Source: Azadirachta indica
Lineage: Eukaryota; Streptophyta; Magnoliopsida; Sapindales; Meliaceae
NCBI GenBank assembly: GCA_022749755.1
Contig: CM040451.1
Coordinates: forward strand, 16,190,825-16,254,824
DNA: 64,000 nucleotides
Reading direction: 5' to 3'
The notes below the pieces were generated by a model that saw only the letters and a list, made by a program, of their open reading frames with translations, ran no database searches and was not told the origin of the DNA. A program made the translations under genes and the position numbers. This document shows positions 12,763 to 26,017 of the stretch, one piece after another (within the stretch, counting starts at the first letter, position 1; the number at the start of each line of letters is the position of its first letter).

Positions 12763-13925
12763 AAATACTCGAAACTGGAAAATGTCCTTAAAAGCCAAAA
12801 CATAAAATAAAAAAATCACAAGAGCTTCTAGTACGTTTTCATGTAATAGTCATCAATTAATTGATTATATAAAATTAATAATTTTAAACTTGTAAAAATA
12901 AAATTTTGTTATTATAAGAAAGTACAGGGTATAATTGAAAGCAGTCTGTATGAAATAAATACATGATATTTGACATCACAAAATTATGAAATAAACAGTA
13001 AACCCTGTTATTGTTATATCACATTTTTCTTGATTTCTTTCATCTGTTTCAAATTATGTGGTGAAGACAATGAGACTCTTTATCTGTTTGTTGTTATAGC
13101 TGTTCCCAATAATTCTTGCCACAGCTATGAGAAAATTCAAGGCTCTCTTTGTCTTCGCATGAAAAGCTTGAAGTGAAAAAAGCGTAGCACTGTTAACTCT
13201 TGATTTTCAAGTGAATCAAAATGAGCCACACAATATCTGCTTTTAATTCCAACCACATTTTGAAATAGTTTCATTAATATATAGAATATAAAATAAGTTT
13301 TCATCATTTTCTATTTATTTGAACAACTTCAACCCTCTCTTTTCAGATTTTTCGTTCAGAGCTGCAGATTCCCACTCCCACATCTGTAAAGTACCCTTCA
13401 AACTTAAATCTTTTATTTATTTTTTTTTTTTTGGTTATATAGCGACCAATATCAGTTATTTTTAACTCCAGTATTATCTAATGGACCCATAAATTATTTT
13501 ATTAATTTATAATTTTTTTTACTCATAAATGTTGGATAATTCTTCCTTGTAGCTAGTAAAAAAATGTGCAGTCAAATGACTAAGAGTATAAATTAAACGA
13601 TTTTAATCAGTGAAACTAAGTCTAGTATAATACCGTACCGTACAATTATTTATTGATATTATTTTCATCTAGCTCAAAAAACAGTTCATTTGAAATATAT
13701 TTTAATTGTATGATATTCTCTGCAGATCATTTTTATTTAAGAAGAATTTCATATATATAAAAATAATGTTTGTTAATTTCACTAGAATTTATGCTTGCGT
13801 TGTACTTAATGTTACTTTAGTTGCTTAATTTTTTTCTTTAATTTAGCAATTTATCAATTTGGCATGCCAAATTAATTGGAATATTTGATTGGAGTGGACA
13901 AGATATGATGGGATAAGATTGGATT
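12763..13925. repeat. Upstream duplication block of the ankyrin array (copy 1)
   Basis: This 1.16-kb non-coding block is closely repeated at about 37430-38590. Shared landmarks in the same order are AAAATGTCCTTAAAAGC, ATGTAATAGTCATCAAT, CCCAATAATTCTTGC, CTTTTAATTCCAAC, CAGAGCTGCAGATTCCCAC and TTGGCATGCCAAATTAATTG. Parts also occur at 29600-30010, 30645-30720 and 39600-39930. The two long copies diverge just after GATTATATTTATCAT. It is probably 5' flank carried along during duplication of the genes. The ORF at 12970-13176 lies inside it and is not supported as a gene. Confidence 0.8.
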
Positions 13926-14226
13926 GGATTAGATTATATTTATCATTCTACAGTTATTTAGTATAATATTATACTGTGCAATTATTTATTTAATTAGTAT
14001 GGCATTAGATTTAATTATATTTAGTATATTGGATTAAAAATTTAGGTCAAATTGTATACATATGTTTATTTTTAAAATTATTCAAAAATAAATAAAAAAT
14101 AAAAATTAATTAAGCAGTTTAATGCTCATTTAAACTTATTCCTACTATAGCATTCGTATTTATCACTAATAAAAATTAAAAATACGAACAAAAATTAATG
14201 AATTCCTTGAGTAGTAAGCGTTGACC

Positions 14227-14344
14227 TATATATAATTCTCAGCTTAAGGCCTGAGCTTCATTATTGTCTTCATCTTTTGCTTATTTCAAGCCTCTATTCT
14301 CAGAATTTTCTTTTTGGTGCTCAGGATTTCAACTCTCTTTCAAG
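14227..14344 (+). promoter_or_regulatory. Probable TATA box and leader exon of ankyrin copy A
   Basis: CTATATATAA at about 14226-14235 is a good plant TATA box. About 30 bp downstream begins a leader (TTCATTATTGTCTTCATC) that runs to a possible donor, CAAG|GTTACC, at 14344/14345. The same TATA-leader cassette recurs at about 30820-30950 (there ending AAAGAG|GTAACC) and in shorter form at about 31600-31695 and 40305-40403. Recurrence in front of several copies supports a promoter plus 5' UTR exon; transcription itself is inferred. Confidence 0.6.
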
Positions 14345-17300
14345 GTTACCTCTTTTAATTCAACAGCTTTTTATTTTGGACGTGCTTAATTATGGAATTT
14401 TAAGTTAGTAAAAGTAATAAATTATCAGTATAATGAGTGTACGTAATGTTTAAAAAAAAACTAAATTATGTTCCCAAATTAATTTTTTAATACGAATTTT
14501 TTCAATTAATTTGCTACTAGTAATAATATTTGATTATCCTTAAATTTTGTTTGCAGATGGAGTTGTCACAAAATCTTCTTTGTAAAGAAAATATTCATAT
14601 GATGGAACAACACGCAGAAAAACAATTGAAATTATTGGAAACACTCGTGGACCAACAAAAGGAATTTATCAAATTAATCAAAGAAAATGTCCCTAAAAAA
14701 GAAGGTGATATTTAATTGCATTTAATTTTTTTATTAATTTCATACATTTTTTAAAAAAAAATTATTTAATTAATCAACCAATAAAACCATGACAGATGAC
14801 GACGATCTTGCTCAAACTGCAACACCTCTAATTGATGAGTACATGGTTCAGCTACCTGGTATGTTGTGCTATTACATTGTACTTTATTACGTAGATCCAT
14901 ATTTTAAAAATAAAAATACAAATAATGTAGAAAAACTTAAAATTATTAGTTGAATGATTTTGTTTCACAAAGTAATTTAAAATAGAAAAAATGACGTATA
15001 ATTTCATAGGGTTTGAATTCTTATATTAATTTAAAACTTAAATTTCATTAAAATTCTAGTTCATCATTACAGTAACTCCTATAAATTTCTATAATAGTTA
15101 TTTTATAAAAATATAGGGACCAAATGATAATCCGTTAAGATATCAGACCAACAAAGGCTAAATCAAGAAAGATTCTCCTGTTTTCATCAAAATCTAGGGG
15201 TTAGCACATCCCATAAATCTAGAGATATTTGCTGTTTTTAAAAAAATTAGGAGTTATATTACAATATTAAAAAAAAAATGGAAGGGCTGTGTATAACTTT
15301 TTAATGAAACCTATGAAATTTAAGATTAATTCAAAAATTACTAGATAAAGATAACAATTAAATTAATTAGATTACATCAATCCCTGCCAATCAACCTTCA
15401 TGTTCTCCTTCTCTACTTACATAGTGAACAAGAAATTATTAAATTAATAACTACATCTTTTGTTTTTAATTTATCTTATTAAAATAACATTTAATATTAT
15501 ATTTTATTTAATCCTTACAATTTTCTTTAAAAAATACAGAAGAAGCAAGAACAAGACGATTAAAATTGTATCGAGCTGCATTAAATGGCAATTGGGAGGC
15601 GGCTAAACAAGTACAAGATGATTGTGAAGAAAATATTGGGGTACTTGAGATCTCAGAAACTCGAGAGACCGCTCTTCACATTGCAGCTGAGGCAATGCAA
15701 ATTGATTTTCTGAAGGAACTTGTGAAAATCATGAATGAAAATGATTTAGAAAAGAAAAATAAATATGGACAGACGGCTCTTATCTATGCTGCTTTGTCCG
15801 GAAAGGTGGAACTTGCTGAAGAGATAATGAAGAATAATAACAATATAGCAATGATTTCAGATGAAGATGGCACATTACCAATTTACATAGCTGCATGGAA
15901 AGGCCACAAAGAAATGGTTGATTACCTTTATCAAAAAACTAGACATTTGTTGAAGGAAGATAATAGAGCGGAATTATTTGTCAGTTGCATTGAAAGGGAT
16001 TTGTATGGTGAGCATTCTGCAAATTGCTTTTGGTACTATGAGACATATCTTCATTATTTGAATATTTTGTTTCCAGATATTGCTTCGCAGTTGCTTACGG
16101 ATTACCCAAATTTAGCCACTGCTCGAGATGAAGATAATGATACAGCACTGGATGTCTTGGCTCGAAAGAATCTTAAGGTTTCTCACTTGGTAAATCAAAA
16201 TCAGCAAGGAATTGTTAAGAAATGCTTCAATCTAAGTTAGTCCTTTGAACTTTAACGTTAATAAGCACATCTTGTTATATTTGAACAATATATATTTGTT
16301 GATTACTTATTTTGTGGTTGCTTTGTGATTTGTTGATAATATAAAGTTTCAGGTGCCAAATCTGTTGAAACTGAAAAGCTGAAAGCGCTTCAATTATTCG
16401 AAAAGATTTGGGAAAAAGTTATATCATCAAGTACAGAAGAAATTTCTAAATTAAGTGTAGAACTAATATTTAGGGCTGCAGAAAGAGGAAATGACAAGTT
16501 TCTATCTGTTCTTATTAATGAATATCCTGATATTTTATAGAAATCTGATGGAACAAAAAATGAACACACCATATTTCATCTTGCTGTTAAAAACCGTCAA
16601 ATGGAAGTCTTCAAGCTCATCTATGAGACAACTTCATTGCAAAATATGTTATCTACAATGACAGATAGAAATGATAATAATATTTTGCATTTAGTTGGAA
16701 TGTTAGCACCATCAGATCGCCTCAATATTGTATCAGGAGCAGTTTTACAAATGCAAAGAGAGTTATTATGGTTCAAGGTAAAAAAATTTTCTCCATTCAT
16801 CTTCTTATAAACATTAAACGTAAGCAAATTGTTCATAATAAGTGACATTAGAGTTGTGAATATATGTTGTATATGTATAGCATTGTACCACACTTGAATG
16901 AGTAAATGAAAAGGAGTCAATGAATAAATGAAAATGGCTAATGTGGGAATAATATAACTTTTTCTAGTATTAGTCTTTCACTTTATCCACCTAAATTCGT
17001 TTCATTTTCTTTCTTAATTTCACTATTTTATATTTTTGCCAAGAGTCTTTTGGGGAAGTAAGAATACACTACAATTATCACAACCATACGATTATTATCA
17101 TGTAAGAATTTTGTTGGATTATTATTCTTTTGCTAATGATTGGATAGCTTTGACTTATTCCAGACGTTTTTGAGTTTAAGGACAAAATTTTTTGTATGCA
17201 GTTAGGAACATATGAAAGAGTAGTATTTGAAAAGGATGACAGGGTTATATTAGATAGATGTATTTGGGTCACCCTACTCGGACTTTTCTATGCATAATTT

Positions 17301-18049
17301 GCAAGTTAGTTTAAATTGCACTTGGTTAATGATGAAATGCCCAAATGTGTATGGAAAATTTTGTTTACCCGTGGGCTGCTGAAGCTAGAAACAAAGAAGC
17401 GCTTACTCCTAGAGCTTTATTTACAAGGGAGCATGACAGCTTGAGAGAAAAGGGGGAGCAATGGATGAAAAAAACTGCAGAATCTTGCATGATTGTGGCA
17501 GCGCTTATCGCCACCGTGGCTTTCGCAGCAGCTATCACGGTACCGGGCGGCAACAACCAAGACACTGGGTTTCCTATTTTCCTTGAAAAACCTTCCTTTA
17601 AGATTTTTGCCATATTTGATGCCATATCCCTGGTATCCTCCACTGCTTCAATATCGACCTTTTTATCCATTCTTACTTCGCGGTATACAGAAGATGATTT
17701 CCTTTGGGTGTTGCCAAGGAAGTTGCGTACTGGACTGGTAACACTTTTCGTATCAATGGCAGCAATGATGGTAGTGTTTTCTACAACATATTTCGTATTC
17801 TTTAACGATAGAAGCTTATCGATTGCTATTCTCGTTACCTTAATTGCTTCAACACCGGTTATAATGTTTGTTTGGCAACATTTCCAACTATTCTATGATG
17901 TTCTGCGTTTGACCCATGACTCGGATTCTCTTTTCAAACGAGGTAAGAGTATCTTCCGCAAAGAAGAGGAAGCAAGTGATCAAAGTCAAAAAAGCAAGCT
18001 ATGCAGCGTCCAATTGAAATTTCCATTTCCATGTAGCACAAATGTTTGA
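14260..18049 (+). pseudogene. Ankyrin-PGG copy A (nonsense codon and lost splice acceptor)
   Basis: Six-exon ankyrin-PGG gene by comparison with its neighbours. Coding exons are 14557-14704 (MELSQN.., short coiled-coil-like segment), 14796-14858, 15540-16007 (ankyrin repeats, e.g. TALHIAAEA, TALIYAALSG, LPIYIAAWKGHKEMV), 16077-16235, 16353-16777, and a PGG exon ending with the stop at 18047-18049. All splice phases fit. The last exon carries the PGG motif (ITVPGGNNQDTGFP) within four membrane helices. Two lesions are visible. TAG at 16538-16540 replaces the TGG seen in B (frame ILW to IL-stop). A 5-base loss near 17350 removes the AG|GAA acceptor of the PGG exon present in B, C and D. A transcript would yield a soluble protein of about 341 aa. 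Family members are plasma-membrane or ER signalling proteins in defence and salt stress (ITN1, ACD6). Confidence 0.85.
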
Positions 18050-19314
18050 GTGTTTTCTCTACCATCTATTTCTTCATAAAATACTTCTACAAGGATATAT
18101 GTGTGTTTGTATTTATTCTATCATAATTCGATCTTTTTCCATTTTTGAATGTTTGGAGACAAAAATATCATAATTCGTTCTTGGATGCATGTTATACTCA
18201 TTTTGGCCAGCCTTGATCACTAATATTGATTATTTTAACTCCAATATCACCTAATGACAGCCATAAACTATTTTAGTGTTGCAAAATATTTTTTACTACT
18301 AAATGTGTTGTGTTCACTGACTCTAACACACTCCAAAATCTCAACAAATCTCTTCTGTAATCAATCAAACACTTGAAAGATTAAAAAAATTTCAAGTATA
18401 ACAAGAACAGAAGAATTTGCTGAATGAACAATGAAGAAGATTATTTATGTGGTTCAGCTTTTGAGGCTTACATCCACGGGAAAGAACACCAGCAAAGCTT
18501 AATCTTATTTAGCGACAATCAAGAACAGTTTACAAGCTTTAAAATGAGCTATAGCACATAAAATTTTCTCTCATAAATGTATAACATTTTAGAGTAAGTA
18601 ATTGCTTCGGTGTATCTTTTGAATTAAAGGGTACATTATGCATTTTGAAATTTTTAAATAAGTCAAACTTGAGTAGTACATAAAATATTGGATATTTACC
18701 GATCCACTAAGACTTGGATAAATAGATAAATAGATAAATACTTATATTGTTTGGAGAAAAATAGATACTCTCAATATTTAAACAAATAAATAGATACTTT
18801 TCTTAACTTTTATTTCCGGTTGATTTGATATTTAAAAATGTTTTAACATATATGTTTTTAATAATAATTTTTTCTTTTTTATATTTTTTATTGAAATAAT
18901 ATATTAAAATAAAAAAATTTGTATTCAGCTCTTAGTATGTAAAAAAAATTAAAATAAGGATTAAATTGTTAAAACAGAGAATAAATTGATATAATTAAAA
19001 ATCGTATATTTTATGTTATTATTTTATAAAATTTTAAGGATATAAATGATAATAATTTAACATGTCAAATTAACATAAATAAATATTATAGGAGATATCT
19101 ATCTATTACCCAAACTTGAGAGGGATATTTGTCAATAGCACTAATATAATTTTCTTTTAGTCTCATGAATTTACTTTTACTTGGATTCAAATATAGGATA
19201 TTTAATAATAATTTGTCATTGTTTTATTAATTTGTATAAATAAATTTGTATAAATTTACTTTATTAGTTTGCTAGTAGTAATAATATTTGATTATCCTTC
19301 AATTTTGTTTGCAG
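18050..19314. other. Spacer between copies A and B, with a transposon-like fragment
   Basis: The first 280 bases are the 3' flank shared with copies B and D (ACAAGGATATATGTGTGTTT, CCCATAAACTATTTTAGTG). At 18430-18500 the phrase GTGGTTCAGCTTTTGAGGC followed by TACATCCACGGG resembles sequence common in plant Copia-type LTR regions, so 18300-18560 may be a retrotransposon fragment. The TATA-leader cassette found before A and C is absent here. Confidence 0.5.
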
Positions 19315-22300
19315 ATGGAGTTGTCACAAAATGTTCTTCGTATAGAAAATATTCGTATGATGGAACAACACGCAGAAAAACAATCGAAATTGTTGGAAAC
19401 ACTCGTTGACCAACAAAAGGAAGTAATCAAATTAAGCAAAGAAATTGGCCCTAAAAAAGAAGGTGATATTTTAATTACATTCAATTTTTTTATTAATTTC
19501 ATAAATTTTTTAAAAGAAAATTATTTGATTAATCAACCGATAAAACCATGACAGGTGATGATGATCTTGCTCGGACTGCAACACCTCTAATTGCTGAGGA
19601 CGTGGTTCAGCTACCTAGTATGTTATGCTATTACATTATACTTTATTGCGTAGATTTATATTTTAAAAGGAAAAAAAATAAAATAAAAATAATGGAGAAA
19701 AACTTAAAATTATTAGGTGAATGATTTTGTTTCACAGAGTAATTTAAAATAGAAAAAATGACGTATAATTTCCCAGGGTTTGAATTTTTATATTAATTTA
19801 AAACTTAAATTTCATAAAATTTCTAGTTGATCATTATAGTAACTCTTATAAATTCATATAATAGTTATTTTATAAAAATATAAGGACTAAAATGATAATC
19901 TGTTAACATATCAGACCAACAAAGGCTAAATCAAGAAATATCCTCCTGTTTTCATCAAAATCTAAGTGTCAGCAAGTCCCATAAATCTGGAGATATTTAC
20001 TGTTTTTTCAAAAATTAAGAGTTATATTATAATATCAAAAGAAATGGAAGGAGTATATACAACTTTTTAATGAAATATATGAAATTTAAGATTAATTAAA
20101 AAATTACTAGATAAAGACAACAATTAAACTAATTAGATTTCCTCAATCCCTGCCAATCAATCTCCTCATTCTCCTGTTCTATTTACATAGTTAACAAGAA
20201 TCTAATAATAAAATAACAGTAATACTGACGGTTAGTCATTATCTAACATACTTATTATGACATTTAATCTAAATTTTTATAAAAAGTATTAATTTTAGTC
20301 CTTACCCTTAATTAGGACTAATAATTTTGTAAAAAGAGAATATTATCCAGAGAAGAAGATGAAAAAAATAATGGCATATAATTGAATTTATACCGAAATA
20401 TTCAAAAAATTGCAAAAAAGAAAAACCCAAAAAAGCTTATAATAATATTATATTCATATAAGACAAATAAATTAAATAATTAGAGTTAACATCAGAAATC
20501 ATATTTTTAAAAATATGATATTAATAAGAAAATATGATATTTTGAGAATCATTATCCTGCCCTTTTTGTAACTTTGAATGAATTAAATAAAACAAAATAA
20601 TTTTGCTTTTAGTTAAATGAATTATTAAATTAATAACTCTTTTATTTTCAATTTATCTTATTAAAATAACATTTAATATTATATTTTATTTAAATCTTAC
20701 AATTTACTTTAAGAAATACAGAAGAAGCAAGAATTAGACGATCAAAATTGTATCAAGCTGCATTAAATGGCAACTGGGAGGTGGCTAAACGTATAAACGG
20801 TGATTGTGAAGAAAATATTAGAGTACTTGAGATCTCAGAAAGTCGAAATACCGCTCTTCACATTGCTGCTGACGCAAGGCAAATTGATTTTGTGAAGGAA
20901 CTTGTGAAAATCATGAATGAAAATGATTTAGAAAAGAAAAACAAACATGGAGAGACGGCTCTTTTTTATGCTGCTGCCTCCGGGAAGGTGGAACTTGCTC
21001 AAGAGATGATGAAGAATAATAATAATATAGCAATGATTACACGTGATGATGGCATATTACCAATTCACAAAGCTGCATGGATGGGCCACAAAGAAATGGT
21101 AGACTACCTTTATCAAAAAACCAGAGATTTGTTGAGGGAAGGTAATAGAGCGGAATTATTTGTCAGTTGCATTGAAAGGGACTTGTATGGTAAGCATTGT
21201 TCTTCATCTTTCTGCAAATTGCTTTTGGTACTATCAGACATTTCTTCATTATATGAATATTGTGTTGCCAGATACTGCTTTGCAGATTCTTACGGATTAC
21301 CCAAATTTAGCCACTGCTCGAGATGAAGATAATCAGACAGCACTGGATGTCTTGGCTCGAAAGAATCTCAAGTCTTCTAACTCTGTCAATCAAAATCAGC
21401 AAGGAATTATCGAGAAATGCATCAATCTAGGTCAGTCCCTTGAACTTTAAAAAGTTAATAAGCACACCTTGTTATATTTGAACAATATATATATATTTGT
21501 TGATCACTGATTTTGTGGTTGCTTCGTGATTTGTTGACAATTTAAAGTTTCAGGTTCTAAAGTTGTAGAAACTGAGATGCCGCTTCAATTAGTCGAACGC
21601 ATTTGGAAAATAATTATTTTGTCGAATGACCCTAATATTTTTGAATTAAGTGTCAAACCATTATTTGATGCTGCAGAAAGAGGAAACGTTGAGTTTCTAT
21701 CTATTCTTATTCGTGAATATCCTGATATTCTATGGAAATCAGATGGAACAAAAAATAACCATACCATATTTCATATTGCTGTTAAGAATCGTTAGAAAGA
21801 TGTCTTCAAACTCATTTATGAAACAGGTTCATTGATGGATATGTTATCTACAATGACAGACAAGAAAAATAATAATATTTTGCATTTAGTTGGAATGTTG
21901 ACACCATCAGATCGCTTCAATATTGTATCAGGAGCAGTTCTACAAATGAAAAAAGAGTTATTATGGTTTAAGGTAAAGCTTTTTATGCATCCATCTTCTC
22001 ATAATTAAACATTAAACATAAGCAAATTATTCACAATAAATGATATTAGATTTGTGAATATATATTTTATATATATAGCATGGGATACCACGCTTGAACC
22101 ATTAAATGTAAAGGAGTCAATAAATAAATGAAAATGGCTAATGTGGGAATAACATAACTTTTTCCTAGTATTAGTCCTTCACATTATCCAACTAAATTTG
22201 TTTCATTTTCTTTCTTAATTTCACTATTTTATATTTTTGCCAATAGTCATTTGAGAAAGTAAGAATACATTACAAGTAGCACAACCATACGATTATTATC

Positions 22301-23332
22301 ATGTAAGAATTTTGTCGGAATATTATCGTTTTGCTAATGATGTGATAGCTTTGACTTATTCCAGACTTTTTAACGGACAATAATTTTTTGTATACAGTTA
22401 GGAACATATGAAAGAGTACTGTTTGAAAAGTATGGTAGGGTTTTATTAGACAGATGTATTTGGGTCACCCTACTCGGGACTTTTCTATGCATAATTTGCA
22501 AGTTAGTTTAAATTGCACTTGGTTAATGATGAAATGCCCAAATGTGTAGGAAGTGGAAAATTTTGTTTACCCGTGGGCTGCTGAAGCTAGAAACAAAGAA
22601 GGGCTTACTCCTAGAGCTTTATTTACAAAGGAGCATGAAAGCTTGAGAGAAAATGGGGAGAAATGGATGAAAAAAAAAACTGCAGCATCTTGCACGGTTG
22701 TGGCAACACTTATTGCCACCGTGACTTTCGCAGCAGCTTTTACTGTACCAGGCGGCAACGACCAGGACACAGGATTTCCTATTTTCCTTGAAGAACCCTT
22801 TTTTAAGATTTTTGCCGCATATGATGCCATATCCCAGTTATCCTCCTTTGTCTCAATAGTAATCTTCTTATCCTTTTTCACTCCGAGTTATACGGAAGAA
22901 GATTACCTCCGGGTGCTGCCAAGGAAGTTGGATACTGGACTGAGAACACTTCTCGCATCAGTGGAAGCAATGATTGTAGTGTTTTCTATACCATGTTTCA
23001 TGTTCATTACCAAGACGAAGATATTGATTTTTATTAGTGTTGCTTTATGTGCTTCAGTAGCAGGTATAATTATTGTTTCGCAATATTTCCGAATACTCTG
23101 TGATGTTCTGCGTCCGACCGATGATTCGGATTCTCTCTTCGAACGAGGTAAGAGTGTTTTTCACAAAGAAGAGGAAGCAAGTGATCAAAGTCAAAAAAGC
23201 AGGATACGCAGTGCACAATTGAAATTTCCATTTCCATGTCTCTACCATCTATTTCTTCATAAAATACTTCTACAAGGACATGTGTGTGTTTGTATTAGTT
23301 CTGTTATAATTCGTTCTTTTGTCCATTTTTGA
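19315..23332 (+). pseudogene. Ankyrin-PGG copy B (single nonsense codon)
   Basis: Coding exons are 19315-19462 (starts MELSQNVLRIENIRMMEQ), 19555-19617, 20722-21189, 21272-21430, 21554-21972 and 22550-23332. All donors and acceptors are GT/AG and the exon lengths total 2040 bp in one frame. The ankyrin exon reads TALHIAADARQIDF, ETALFYAAASGKVELAQ, LPIHKAAWMGHKEMVDYLY. The PGG exon reads AAFTVPGGNDQDTGFP within four hydrophobic helices. The only break is TAG at 21793-21795, where the other copies have CAA, CAG or CAT after VKNR. Translation would stop at about 359 aa, giving an ankyrin-only protein without the membrane domain. A 22-bp deletion after CCATTTCCATGT removes the stop used by A, C and D and extends the C-terminus by about 27 residues. 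No TATA-leader cassette is visible upstream. A sequencing error at the TAG cannot be excluded. Confidence 0.85.
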
Positions 23333-25879
23333 ATGTTTGAGTGTTTGAATGACATTCTTCTTAAGAAAAAAATATATTGTTTTCTCCTCTGAGATGCATG
23401 TTATACACGTTTCAACGATTCTTTATCACCAATATTGATTATTTTAACGCCGATATCACATGATGATACCCATAATCTATTTTAGTGTTGCAAAATATTT
23501 TTTCTACTAAATGTGATACAATTTTTTTCATTGTAATAAAATCACTAAGAGTACAAATTAGTTCGTCTTGCTTGTTTGACAGTACTAAAATAAAGGCACT
23601 TATAATTTTTAACATTTATTTTTTTAACAACTTATAAAAGTACATATACTATATTTTTAGTGCTAAATTAAGTATTTGGATGTATAATTAAAAAAATACC
23701 TACAAATTATTAAAATTAACATTTTATCTTTTTATATATATATGAAGATTTTGAATTAACTATTTTGTAAAAAATATTCATATATTAGTATTATATCATT
23801 TAAAATATAAAAATAAAACAATTATTTAACAACAACAACAGCTGTATTTTATAAATATTCCTAAAACTAATGCTATTTGCTCAAAAGAACTATAAACATC
23901 TACGCTATACTAAAAATTACTAAATCCGAAATGACCAAATTGTACCCATGAGGTATCAACATTATTTACTCAAAAAGAGCTACATGCATACATGCGATAC
24001 CATAAACCTTCCTCGCAGTAAATAAAACAAATCTTACTTAGACTACTAGAAATTGCCCTCGCAGGAAACAAAATAATATCTATTCGGACTACCAGAAAAA
24101 GGTAGATAAAATAATGTTCCCTTAGATTACCGAAAATTATTCTCGCAATAAATAAAAGAAAGCCCTTTCAAGTTATCAAAAAATAAAATGCCAACATAAT
24201 ACTCTCGTAATAAATAAAATTAAGTCTTCTAGTACCACTAAAATACCGATTGCTTGCTCACATGAGCTAAATACACACCTTTCGATGTCAAGTTACAAAA
24301 TCTAAATGGACACAAAAATATACCACCAAGGTCCTAATTTTCACTCAAATAAGCTAAAATCATGCACTTTTGCGGTGTGAAAATACTCTACAGATACAAA
24401 AATAAATGTACCTCTGTTGTGTCGACATCTAGCCCAACAAAACCAAACATCATACCTTTGCCATAGTAACTTACAAAATCTAGAGGAACAAAAAGTTATA
24501 TACTTATGTAATATGGATATCTCGATTAAGAGAAAAAACTATGATGAAATATCATAGCATCTAAGCAAAGAAATGCATAACAAAAATACGAAAATGAATA
24601 ATAACAACATAAAAACACCGAATCAAAAGCAGAAATAAATAAAGCACAAGTTTACAAGTAACACTATATAGGAAGTAAAAACCTTAAACTTAGTACGACT
24701 TAATTTCTTTATTTGATCTCACTCTCTGTCGACAAAAAGTTATCTATCTTTCCACAATTTATTGGAAACTAAGAATGTCAAGAGTCATGGGTAAGGAATT
24801 TAAGAATTCAAAATATACTCATCACATTATATTAATCAGGACCTCTTTAATTAAGATCTATCCTTTTGTTGTTCCTTGAATAATAAAACATTATTTACTT
24901 CATTTGAAATCATCTTATAAAAGAAAGTAAGTGATCCTAGAAAATTCGGCAAAAAATTGGGTTTTTGAGCTCTTCATTAGTTTCGAATAGTAATTACGTT
25001 ACTTTTGAAACTGAGAGACTTATTGTTGAATCATTTTTCCAACATCCAAAATTAGGTTGATTTTTCATTTGCATGTTAACCTAATAAAATAACTATTCGA
25101 TCCATATTAAAGAATAAAGATCCAAAAGATAAATGATAAAGGTCTAAATTCATAAAATTTTAATTAATATTTTTTATTTAGGTCAAATCTAATGAAGATT
25201 TTTTGGGGATAATTCATATTTTATCTAAATTATAGGTAAGCTAGAATACTAAATTATCTCTAGTTAAAATTTTACTAAATTCTATGTTATCTTCAATTAG
25301 AATCCCATTTTAACTAATTTTTCAAATAAGTTAATAAATCAATGAATATATAAAAAAAAGAAACAACAAAAGAAAAGAGTTTCTTTCTTCTTTATACAAA
25401 TAAATTTACTGGTTGATATCAGGTAACGAAATTTGATATCAACAATATGTAAAACGATTTAGTCAATACTTACTTAAGTCTTCCTGTTAATGTTTGAGTG
25501 ATATAATAATCAAACTTTTCTATTGAAATAACCAAATACAAATTGATGTGATATTATTATATAATTATCATATTGCCAGTCTATGCTATTCTTATGAATT
25601 TGGCATTTTTATTAGTCAATAATATCAAGACACATAAGCATATGCACAATAGTTTAGGTACAAAAATATTGTATTTCTATTATTACTCTAAATTTATTTA
25701 ATTAAGAAATTTGTTTAATTTTACTAGTTTATTGGTTAATAAAACTATTTAAATTTTTTTAAAAAAGGTTAATATTTTTATTTTAATTAAAATTTTGGAA
25801 GCAACCTATTGTATGGGGTATATTAATTATATTGTGTTTAATTTCTTAAATAATAATTAGGACGCATGAGCTCCTAGGC
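23333..25879. other. Gene-free spacer with shared array flank and a degenerate repeat
   Basis: Positions 23340-23890 are 3' flank shared with copy D (44050-44600) and with 38930-39390 (TTTAACAACTTATAAAAGTA, CTAAATTAAGTATTTGGATG, ATAAATATTCCTAAAACTAA). From 24005 to about 24245 short phrases built on CTCGCARTAAATAAAA and GACTACYAGAAA recur at 45-60 bp spacing. The rest, to 25879, shows no gene. Confidence 0.55.
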
Positions 25880-26017
25880 TTTGAATTAGTATATTAATTT
25901 TTTGTTTTAAATTTCATCAAAGTTCTCATTCTTCAATACAATAAATCTTATAATTTTATAAAATATTTATTTCATCAAAAATACAGGGACTAAAATGATA
26001 TATGCTAATATATCAAA

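Noticed and set aside
17365..17670. Long minus-strand ORFs opposite every PGG exon (also 22567-22881, 36405-36857, 43273-43716)
   Set aside because: They are mirror frames of a conserved hydrophobic coding exon and share its codon pattern; no independent start context, splice fit or family match.
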